Below, piece after piece: positions 48,424 to 55,510 of a stretch of DNA of 64,000 nt (position 1 is its first letter; each line of letters starts with the position of its first letter). The DNA is taken from assembly GCA_965215385.1 (NCBI GenBank), contig OZ244059.1, positions 1,116,001 through 1,180,000 of the forward strand, given 5' to 3'. The position numbers were made by a program, and so were the translations under genes. Origin of the DNA: JAPORY01 sp965215385. GTDB lineage: Bacteria; Pseudomonadota; Alphaproteobacteria; Rhodobacterales; Rhodobacteraceae. Below the pieces are notes generated by a model that worked only from the letters and a program-made list of their open reading frames with translations, did no database searches and was not told the origin of the DNA.

Positions 48424-49844
48424 CAGATGCCGCCGGTTGGTCCACGCGGAGATGCGCTCCCAGCGTTTCGTATCTGTTCCTCAAACCTGCGCAGTTGCCT
48501 GAAGTCTTCGAGCCATTGCACGTCAGGCATTACATTTTGGGCAAAATCAGCAAAAGTGGCTGTCTGAAAATTACACTTCTGTCCGTCCTCAGGTCGCTCT
48601 GTCAGGACGAATGCCCTTTGACCAAGATTTTGGTAGCGGCCTACGCGCGCAACAATGGAACTTGTGGGATTAGGTTCAACAACCAACATCACAAGTGATG
48701 GATTCATCAAAGCTGTTTCAATGATCCGGTTCACATGGTCATCGCCAAATCCATACCCAAGCACCAACAAGAAAGTTTGCGGCTGATTCAGGCGTCCATG
48801 AAAAAGCCTGAATAGATGGGCATACGGCATACTCAGTGTTTGTGAAAATTTTTGTGACGTCGGCAAGATTCCAATTGAGTCGATATGGCCACAATCATCA
48901 GATTCAAGCATTTCAGCTTTGTGAGACGGTTCACGAGCACGATACTTTTGGGCAAAGGACAAATCCTTATGTTGCGTGCGATAGGTTCCGCTCTCATCAA
49001 CATACCAAGATAATGACCCATGGAGTTTGTAATATTGAAGGAACTTGTCAAAGCGGCGAACCCGTCCCTCAGCAACATCGCCGGGATAGTAAATGTCAAG
49101 TCCATAGACAGATGGGTCGAAGCGCGCTGATGTTCGTCCTGAAAATCCATCAAAATACTGAATTCCCAACTCTTCAAGAGCTTGTTCGAACAATGTGTCG
49201 TAATTGAGCGTGAATAAATGTGTGCGTCCAAGATTTGTGTCCCGCGCCATGAGTTTGGCGAGAAACGGAATATGCCCCGATGAGTTTTTTGATGAGTCCC
49301 TCGAAATTTCTTCGCGATCTAATTGAAGCGCACATTCCGCATAAATTGCTTTTTCAAGATACTCACACAGCTTCTGCTGATCGCCTTCGTTCAGAATCAG
49401 CGGCTCCAAACTCTCTGTCTCAGTCTTCTGAGTGTTCGCTTTTCTCTTCCACGTCACCGCATCAATCGGGGACCCTTCCGTGTTTATAAGACCAGAAACG
49501 CTGAATATGTAACTCAGCCATTCTTCAAAATGACCTTGCCCAAAATCTTTGCCTTTTTTCCATGCGATAATCTCTTTAGCACCGTCTGATAGCTGGCACT
49601 TTTCCACCGCATCCAGAACCAAACATTCAAGATTGTTGTCCACAGGCCCAGCCATGAGACGCCCGCCCGCACCAACGGAACAGCCGGCAGCAGTCAATAC
49701 AACAGCATTCTCCATACGGAGCCAATCAGCCAGGAGGGCCTGAACGCGCCGCAGGCCGTCTTCCTGATTCTTCCCCTCAAGCAAATCTTGACTTCCGCTC
49801 GTAGAATCGGGGGAAAGAAGTTTGTAGCGACAGAGATCAGTCAC
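48423..49844 (-). CDS. SIR2-family NADase of a SIR2-HerA defence system
   Basis: 473 residues. The NAD-binding SIR2 motif is VVLTAAGCSVGAGGRLMAGP. Other signatures are HLFTLNYDTLFEQALEELG, the catalytic-histidine region YKLHGSLSW, and LLVLGYGFGDDHVNRIIETA. In known SIR2-HerA (Nezha) systems the SIR2 protein depletes NAD on phage sensing, causing growth arrest, while HerA scaffolds it. The gene starts at GTG, overlapping the upstream HTH gene by 8 bases, and its TGA overlaps the herA ATG, so translation of the three is coupled. No lesion is seen; it is one of only two genes of this operon that look intact. Confidence 0.9.
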   Translation of the reverse strand: MTDLCRYKLLSPDSTSGSQDLLEGKNQEDGLRRVQALLADWLRMENAVVLTAAGCSVGAGGRLMAGPVDNNLECLVLDAVEKCQLSDGAKEIIAWKKGKDFGQGHFEEWLSYIFSVSGLINTEGSPIDAVTWKRKANTQKTETESLEPLILNEGDQQKLCEYLEKAIYAECALQLDREEISRDSSKNSSGHIPFLAKLMARDTNLGRTHLFTLNYDTLFEQALEELGIQYFDGFSGRTSARFDPSVYGLDIYYPGDVAEGRVRRFDKFLQYYKLHGSLSWYVDESGTYRTQHKDLSFAQKYRAREPSHKAEMLESDDCGHIDSIGILPTSQKFSQTLSMPYAHLFRLFHGRLNQPQTFLLVLGYGFGDDHVNRIIETALMNPSLVMLVVEPNPTSSIVARVGRYQNLGQRAFVLTERPEDGQKCNFQTATFADFAQNVMPDVQWLEDFRQLRRFEEQIRNAGSASPRGPTGGI

Positions 49845-50019
49845 CTTTGACCCTCTGATTGCTCTTTATGGATTTATCAATTTCGCTCTGAAGGAAGCAC
49901 CAACTTCCCCCAATCTTGGAACCCGGCAATTCGCCCTTGGCCGCAAGACGATAGACCGTCTTTTCTGCAATTCTGAGATATTCAGCAACTTCACGAATGG
50001 TCAAGATATCAGTTGTCAT
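49837..50019 (-). CDS. Excisionase-type HTH DNA-binding protein
   Basis: 60 residues from MTTDILTIREVAEYLRIAEK. The MerR-like winged HTH of excisionase-family proteins (HTH_17) is clear: TIREVAEYL, KTVYRLAAKGELPG, KIGGSWCF. GGAAG precedes the ATG by 8 bases; the frame extends upstream to 50100 without support. First gene of the defence operon. It may regulate it, or guide DNA targeting by the nuclease; neither is shown. Confidence 0.8.
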   Translation of the reverse strand: MTTDILTIREVAEYLRIAEKTVYRLAAKGELPGSKIGGSWCFLQSEIDKSIKSNQRVKGD

Positions 50020-50218
50020 CAGCCACTTCCATAAGGATTGTTGAGAAAATACAGTAAAATTGACCAATCTGCAGGGGTGAACTGGTTTTGTCGCAACCAT
50101 TCATCTGCAGATATTCATCGGTAAAACGGCTGATCCCGGATCATCCAGGGATTACATCAGGAAAAGTTCTGCCGATATCGCGGTGGGTAATGCTCGAAAG
50201 TTTGAACCGCACCTTGTA
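50020..50218. other. Upstream region of the defence operon
   Basis: No gene seen. The operon promoter must lie here or in the adjacent Tn3-type repeat arm, but no clear -35/-10 pair was found. Confidence 0.35.
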
Positions 50219-51604
50219 GGGGGCATCGTATAGTTTGTACGTTCAGCTACGCTAAGGGGGAACACCGCGTGAACATGTCTACGGATTGTGGTTTTGGAGC
50301 ACTCTGTAGGGGGTCGACTACAGATGAGTGCAGAATATCACTTTAAGGGTCTTTGGAACGTTTTTTGGAGCCCAAAAGCGGGATTTCAAGTCAGAAAGCT
50401 GGACAAAACCGTCTGGTGTCCGACAATAATACTTGGTTTGTAGAAGCGGCCTTGAGAGGCTCCAGACATATTCGTCGCACGGGGCTGGCCTGTGTCCGTC
50501 CTTCGGTCGGTGACGATAGGGGGACGGATGTCGCGTGTCCAGGAACCTGCTTGGTACACCTCTGGGCTGCGGTTGCCCTCCCGCCCTGAGTCCTGCCGGG
50601 GCATCAGTCGTCACCTGTTATTTGTGACAAATGACAACGATCGTTTTCAACCGGCGATTGATACAACGAAACCCATTGAATCAACCAGATCAAAAGAGGC
50701 TGTTTATCGCACATGACGCCCTTTTCTTCGAATTCTGACCAATGACCGCCTCCTACCCACCCCAAACCATTGGCTATCTCCGGGTCTCCCGAAACACGCA
50801 GGACCTGGACAAGAACCGGGCCGATATCCTGACCCTGGCCCACCGGGAAGATCTCGGGCGGGTCACCTTGATCGAGGAAACGGCCTCCGGACGGATCGCC
50901 TGGCGACAACGCCGGATTGCCACGGTCATATACCAGCTGCACACCGGTGATGCCCTGATCGTCAGTGAACTCTCCCGGCTCGGACGCTCCATGCTCGAAT
51001 GTATGGAAATCCTCGCCATCGCCGCGAAGACCGGCATCCGGGTCTATGCCGTCAAGGGACGCTGGCGGCTGGATGAGACCATCCAGAGCCAGATCATCGC
51101 GATGGCCTTCGCGATGGCCGCCGAGATCGAAAGCGACCTGATCTCCGCCCGCGCCCAGGAAGCCCTCCGCGCACGAAAAGCCGCCGGCCTGCCGCTCGGG
51201 CGGCCCAAAGGCCCCGGCAAGAGCAAACTCGATCCGTTCCGCCCCGAAATCACGGTGCTGCTCGCGAATGGATCCACACCGAGATTTATCGCACGGCGCT
51301 ACAACACAACGCCCGGCAAACTCGCCAACTGGCTGAAGAAAAACAACATCCCGATCCCCAAGGGACGAGACACAACATGAGGCACTCAATTTTGCGGTCA
51401 ATCGACAAAGACACACGCCAACGGCACAAAACAGCAAAAATCACGGCCGCAGAACACCCGGCAACATCATGACACATCCTGTGGGACTTTACGTACCTAC
51501 GTTAAGATAGACCCTACAGAGTGCTCCAAAACCACAATCCGTAGACATGTTCCCCGTTTGTTACTCCTTAGCGTAGCTGAACGTACAAACTATACGATGC
51601 CCCC
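50219..51604. mobile_element. Tn3-type inverted-repeat element with resolvase only
   Basis: The two 93-base arms (50219-50311 and 51512-51604) are inverted repeats. The outer 38 bases begin GGGGGCATCG and end ACGCTAAG, the length and end signature of Tn3-family terminal repeats. The inner 41 bases (from GAACATGTCTACGG) are also shared; a 13-base piece between them differs. Only a serine recombinase gene lies inside; no tnpA. This fits a TIME-like Tn3 derivative mobilised in trans. The 5 bases on each side (TTGTA, GATCA) do not match, so no target duplication remains. Confidence 0.75.
50742..51380 (+). CDS. Serine recombinase (resolvase/invertase)
   Basis: 212 residues, intact. The catalytic serine is in TIGYLRVSRNTQDLDKNRAD. 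Further family motifs are DALIVSELSRLGRSMLECME, AMAFAMAAEIESDLISARAQ and RKAAGLPLGRPKG, then a C-terminal HTH (GSTPRFIARRYNTTPGKLAN). It lies between the arms of the Tn3-type element and is probably its resolvase; the non-coding 50312-50741 would then hold the res site. A decayed relative is at 42479-43090. Confidence 0.88.
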   Translation: MTASYPPQTIGYLRVSRNTQDLDKNRADILTLAHREDLGRVTLIEETASGRIAWRQRRIATVIYQLHTGDALIVSELSRLGRSMLECMEILAIAAKTGIRVYAVKGRWRLDETIQSQIIAMAFAMAAEIESDLISARAQEALRARKAAGLPLGRPKGPGKSKLDPFRPEITVLLANGSTPRFIARRYNTTPGKLANWLKKNNIPIPKGRDTT

Positions 51605-51743
51605 GATCAGCGCAGAAAAATGAGTGACGGGTTGCTGGCAGGCGGGGCGGCTCACCAAAACGGCCATCGGAGGCGTTTTTGCCCATCAGGCTGCGGGAAT
51701 GATGTCGGTCTGTTGGGCGGTGACATGGGAAAACTGTGGGGTT

Positions 51744-51754
51744 GGGGGGGGGGG
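51744..51754. repeat. G11 homopolymer tract
   Basis: Eleven guanines at the 3' side of the decayed umuC. On the minus strand it encodes a short proline run near the end of the broken frame. Whether it ever controlled expression cannot be told. Confidence 0.6.
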
Positions 51755-51779
51755 TGGACATGTTTTCTTTTTCATTGGC

Positions 51780-52418
51780 CTCACTGCCGGGACCCTTCGC
51801 CAGAAGGGGCGGGCGGTTCCCTGACGTTGGTCCTCTCCATCGGTCCGGATCCCGGTCCGGGAGCGGGTGGGACCGCCAGGACCCGACGCCCCCTCATGGC
51901 CCCGCGTCTCCGGCCCCGCCCGCGGTGACAACCGGCGGACGGGATCGGGGGTGGGCAGACAACAGGTGCCGGACGGGGCGGTGCGGGCGAGATGGTTGGC
52001 GAGCTTGGCCAGAGTCTTGGTCGGGCCGATCCCGACGCGGACCTGGATTCCGAGCTGGCGGTGCACCGCGGCGCGCAGGGCGGTGGCGTGGCGGGGGTGA
52101 TCGGCAATCTTTGTGACATCCAGGAAACATTCATCGATCGAATAGGGTTCCACACGCGCCGCAAACGCCTGGCAGATCGTGCGGAAGCGGCGGTTCATGT
52201 CGCCATACAGTTCCATCTGGCCCGCGCGCACCCGCACCGCCGCGCCGGGGTCAGCTGGAACACGGGCACCCCCATGCGGATGCCGAGGGCCTTGGCCTCC
52301 GGGAGATGGCGTACCCATCATTGCTGGAGAGGACGATGACCGGCTGGTGCCGGAGCGCGGGATCGAACACCCGCTCGCAGCTCACATAGAAATTCTCGGC
52401 ATCGACGAGGGCGAACAT
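51780..52418 (-). pseudogene. UmuC-like Y-family polymerase, decayed
   Basis: It starts at ATG 52418, overlapping the umuD end, with MFALVDAENFYVSCERVF and VIVLSSNDG (GC-type metal site region). Frameshifts near 52300 and 52250 lead into EAKALGIRMGVPVF and then QMELYGDMNRRFRTICQAFA, VEPYSIDECFLDVTKIADHP, VGIGPTKTLAKLANHLA. The thumb and little-finger parts beyond about 51920 are unrecognisable. Not functional. Confidence 0.8.
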
Positions 52419-52422
52419 CGGA

Positions 52423-52911
52423 TCAGACCGGATAGCGGCGGACCAGTCCGGCGGCGGTTGCAATGAGCCGGGTCTCCGCGCCGAGGGGGCAGCCGGGACC
52501 GTCGCCCCCGCCGAGCCACCCCTGATCGCCGCGGCGGATCAGGAGACCGGCGGCAAACCCCACGTGGGATTCGGCGAGGACCCACCGGCCCGGACGGATG
52601 GCGGCGCCGCGATCAAAGGCGATCAGATCGCCGTCCCGAATGCCCGACGCCGCGAGACCGTCCCCCGTGATCCGGGACCAGAAGGTCGCCGCCGGGCGGT
52701 GGATCAGGAGATCCAGAGGATCGTCAAGCGGCCGGGCGTCCGCCGCCGGGCTGGGAAACCCGGTCATCACCGGATTCGCCAGATTCGTGGGAGTGCGCGT
52801 GTCGGATGCGGTGGGGGATGAGAACGGGCGTGATCGGGGGTGTGACAGGGGCGACTCTCTGGGTTCCGACAGGAGGGCGAACATCAACGGAACAGGTGGC
52901 GAGGGCAACAC
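52423..52911 (-). CDS. umuD: UmuD-like protein lacking the catalytic serine
   Basis: 162 residues. The cleavage-site region VMTGFPSPAAD and the peptidase domain DLLIHRPAATFWSRITGDGL match UmuD, but the self-cleavage serine (GDSM in UmuD) is glycine (GDGL). The second catalytic residue, lysine in TVKKL, appears as arginine (LLIRRG). It probably cannot self-process. umuC overlaps downstream and is broken, so the translesion module is dead or dying. GC content is high. Confidence 0.75.
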   Translation of the reverse strand: MLPSPPVPLMFALLSEPRESPLSHPRSRPFSSPTASDTRTPTNLANPVMTGFPSPAADARPLDDPLDLLIHRPAATFWSRITGDGLAASGIRDGDLIAFDRGAAIRPGRWVLAESHVGFAAGLLIRRGDQGWLGGGDGPGCPLGAETRLIATAAGLVRRYPV

Positions 52912-53250
52912 CGAATCCGGCGGGCGGGTGATTCTCTGTGGAAAACCACCGGGGTGCGGGCTGGGGAATTGTCCGCGATCATCCGCAGGGCGGGACAGTC
53001 TGCTTTCCCGATTCCATCAGCCCGGGCCGAATCAGAGGATGGGCGATTGACTCGCAGGACATTCCGGATCCCCTCCCCGTCCCGACTGACGAGACGCAGT
53101 CCTGATCTCCGACCCCGGCCCATCGTCGCGGAAAAAAGAGCCGGCGCGATCACCGCGGTGAACCGCCGGCCCCCATCACGCCCCTTCGCCGGCCAGGGGC
53201 GGGCGTCCCGGAGCCACCGCCTGTGTGTCAGTTGACGGCCGGGACGCCCG
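52912..53250. other. GC-rich gap between umuD and S4
   Basis: Very GC-rich. Several long frames on both strands are composition artefacts; none shows a family motif. The umuDC promoter must lie here, but no LexA-type operator was recognised. Confidence 0.35.
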
Positions 53251-54089
53251 TCATTCCGGCAGGCCCCTGTAGGGCGAGTCCGGACAGTAGAGATAGGACG
53301 GGTCGTGGAACTGCGCGGCCAGGCGGCTCAGGAACCCTGCACTTGGCGGGGGCGCGTCGGTGGTCCCGTCATCATCGGTGCCGTAGCGCCCGTCATCTCC
53401 GGGCGTGGGAATGGTGCGATTCAGGGCCCGCCGCACACTGGTATGGCGGCTCTCGGTGGCACAGATGCAGGTCGAACTGCCGTTCATCCGGTAGACCACA
53501 CCACCGGGGGTGGCCGTCGGATTGCGGCAGCTGTCATTCTCTCGGATGGTGAAGATAGCGCGCCCTTTCGTCGGGTGGACGGTGTAACCGCGGCCGTTGG
53601 CGATGACGACCATCACCTCGCGGTCGCCAGTGACCAGATTGTCATCGCCCCAGCAAAGGCCAGTGGAGGCAAGGGTTTTGCTGGTCAGAGTCATCTCTGC
53701 AAAGCCCTTGATGCTGCTATTCTTGGCGGCAATCAGCCCAGTGCCATCGGCCTTGGTGAGGAACTTGCTGGGGCGTGCTTGTCCTTCTCTTGGGGTGTGA
53801 CCGTGCGGATCCGCAAAGCGGTTGGGGCCTGAGGTGGTGATGGCAGCCACCCGAAACTCAAGCCGTCCTCCCGGGAGTGGAGATCCGTCGGATTGCACCC
53901 CGGCGTTGATTTGAAAGGCGCCAGGACTGGTGCAGTCATACATTTCACTAATTTCTGTGTCACTCACCAGCAGTTCCACCACCGGCAGCGTTTGCGCCAG
54001 GGTGGGGGTGGCACTGAGAGTGGCCACCAGGGCGGCGGCCAGCAGCGTCAGTCGCTTATGGGGGGGGGGGTCCGTGTCCAGCGGGTCAT
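53251..54089 (-). CDS. Secreted protein with C-tract signal peptide, currently out of phase (S4)
   Basis: ATG 54087-54089 follows GGAGGACACATTATC. It reads MTRWTRT into an 11-base C run (plus-strand G, 54060-54070), then HKRLTLLAAALVATLSATPT, a signal peptide with LAQ cleavage, and a 245-residue mature protein to TGA 53251 (QTLPVVELLVSDTEI, AFQINAGVQSDGSPLPGG, several cysteines, aspartate-rich GDDGRYGTDDDGTTD). With 11 bases the ATG runs into a stop at once; 12 or 9 would be in frame. GTG 54027 inside the signal peptide is the only start of the uninterrupted frame. No family recognised; a secreted beta-rich protein is likely. Confidence 0.7.
54060..54070. repeat. G11/C11 tract in the S4 signal-peptide N-region
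   Basis: Lies between the S4 ATG and the hydrophobic core. Length 11 gives the OFF frame; lengths 9 and 12 give ON. A classic position for slipped-strand phase variation. Confidence 0.8.
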
Positions 54090-54107
54090 GATAATGTGTC
54101 CTCCAGG

Positions 54108-54352
54108 GTTGATGGCCGGTTGATGGATTGCGTGATCCTATCCGATGTGGCCGGCGCAGGGAAGAGCGGATGGGAGGCCTCCTTGCGGCACTCGATGGTG
54201 CGCACGCTGCCGCAGTACGGGCGGGCGCGACCCTCAGGCCAGATGCGGGCCTCGAACCATTTGCGAGCCGCGTCCTCGGTCGGGAACATCTCCATCAGGT
54301 CGAAGATCGTGATGCCCTTGCGGAAAGCCTTGCCAGGGGCGGCTTGGGTCAT
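54108..54352 (-). pseudogene. IS1595-family transposase, N-terminal stub
   Basis: From ATG 54352: MTQAAPGKAFRKGITIFDLM, EMFPTEDAARKWFEARIWPE, then a damaged zinc ribbon (RPYCGSVRTIECRKEASHPL). Similarity ends near 54130, just before the S4 ribosome binding site. The start lies 69 bases inside the right inverted repeat. This is what remains of the transposase of the 13-kb element. Confidence 0.82.
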
Positions 54353-54398
54353 TGCGCGTCTCTTAATGCCTATGTTAATCAATATAGTGCAGCCGCTC

Positions 54399-54421
54399 TG
54401 CAAATCAAGTATATAATCCCC
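54399..54421 (-). repeat. Right terminal inverted repeat of the cargo element
   Basis: 23 bp, perfect reverse complement of 41458-41480. Confidence 0.9.
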
Positions 54422-54429
54422 TTTTTTTA
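54422..54429. repeat. 8-bp target duplication, right copy
   Basis: TTTTTTTA, identical to 41450-41457. Confidence 0.88.
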
Positions 54430-55082
54430 GAAGCCTATTAACCCTTACCGCCGCGCTGCTGACCCTTGCCCTGCCCGCCGCGGTGATGGCTCAGACACCA
54501 CCCACATGCACCAGCAGCATCTGCACCGTAACGCTTGCATCGGTCAGCCAGGTTGTGGACGGATGCGGTGACCACGCTACGCCGGGGCGCATGAAACTGA
54601 CCCTATCAAGCACCGACGCCAATGTGACGCGGCGGAGCTTTAACATCAACATAGGACTTATTACCTCGGTCAATGATTTCGGATCCACTTTCGCGGACTG
54701 GGAGTGGCGGACGACGGCGATCGGCGGCAACCAGTGGCGCGACCCCGATGGGACTAGGAATATGAATTTCTCTGGCGGCGTGCTCGGCGACAACATCATC
54801 GAGGTGCGACCGAAGGCCGGGGCCCTTGTCTGGACCGACCGGACCGGCAAGCTCGTGATACCGGTGTTCAGCCCGCCCCGTAACACGTCGCAATGGGGGG
54901 CGAGGGCACAGCCTACTTCCTGTTTATGGGAGGCAAGGGCTGTGCGCGGGTCGGGCCGGGTGGCGGATTGCTCGGCGGCAACCAGTGACGCGGCCGGGCC
55001 TTACGGCATATCGTGCACAATAAAGCCCGTACCGAGGCCTACCCAGGGTGTCGCGGCGCATCGGGACCGCCAACGTAGTTGA
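54430..55082 (+). pseudogene. 3' part of split secreted-protein gene (S2)
   Basis: In frame with the 41430 fragment after excision of the element: RSLLTLTAALLTLALPAAVM, cleavage near AQTPPTC, then a mature part with TPPTCTSSICTVTLASVSQV, GCGDHATPGRMKLTLSSTDA and IIEVRPKAGALVWTDRTGKL. Near 54894 a G6 run probably causes a second break, since another frame there reads GGEGTAYFLFMGGKGCARVG and then stops. In its present state the 3' part has no ribosome binding site and is presumably silent. Confidence 0.75.
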
Positions 55083-55510
55083 TTCGGCTCATTAGGGGGA
55101 CGATATTGCTACCGCTCAATGCCGTTCAGTGTCAACGAACTGGTAAGGGTGCCCAGCGGCGTCTCGAAGCAGTCGGCCATACCTTCGGTGGAAAGCCGTC
55201 GGCCCGTAACGCTTCGGTTGTCAGACGCTGCTGGCCGAGTTTGCTCTTTCTTGAACGGTTCGGGCCTCCGAGAGGTTGATCAGCAGCTTTTCTTGCGCAC
55301 AGTGCCGCCTTTGTTCATGCAGAAATTAAACGGGTCGGGAACATTACACGAATTGTCGTCCGACCGTATCACGCCGCCCAAATATCACGGCGTTGTTCCC
55401 AATATTGTTTAACCGCTTGAAACCGCTCTATTCTCACCTGGATTTTGCTCAATTCCTTGAGATCAAAACCCATCATTGTGTCGCAAAATTCCAGCATCCC
55501 TTGTTTTCGG
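55083..55510. other. Unassigned segment before IS30 copy 3
   Basis: Short frames only. It may contain the tail of the S2 locus. No family motif, repeat or terminator was recognised. Confidence 0.35.

Larger units (their letters stand above)
41458..54421. mobile_element. 12,964-bp IS1595-bounded cargo element
   Basis: Both ends carry the same 23-bp sequence in inverted orientation (beginning GGGGATTATATACTTGATTT), 41458-41480 and 54399-54421. TTTTTTTA flanks both sides. Removing the element plus one octamer restores one secreted-protein frame from 41430 to 55082. At the right end a minus-strand IS1595 transposase N-terminus starts 69 bases inside the repeat, the normal layout; the rest of the transposase is gone. 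The cargo is two secreted-protein genes with C tracts, a decayed serine recombinase, the HTH-SIR2-HerA-nuclease-methyltransferase operon, a Tn3-type element with resolvase, and a decayed umuDC. Mobility would now need a transposase in trans. Confidence 0.85.

Noticed and set aside
52912..53235. Several long overlapping frames in GC-rich DNA
   Set aside because: Frames are open on both strands because of base composition; none has a signal, motif or good ribosome binding site.
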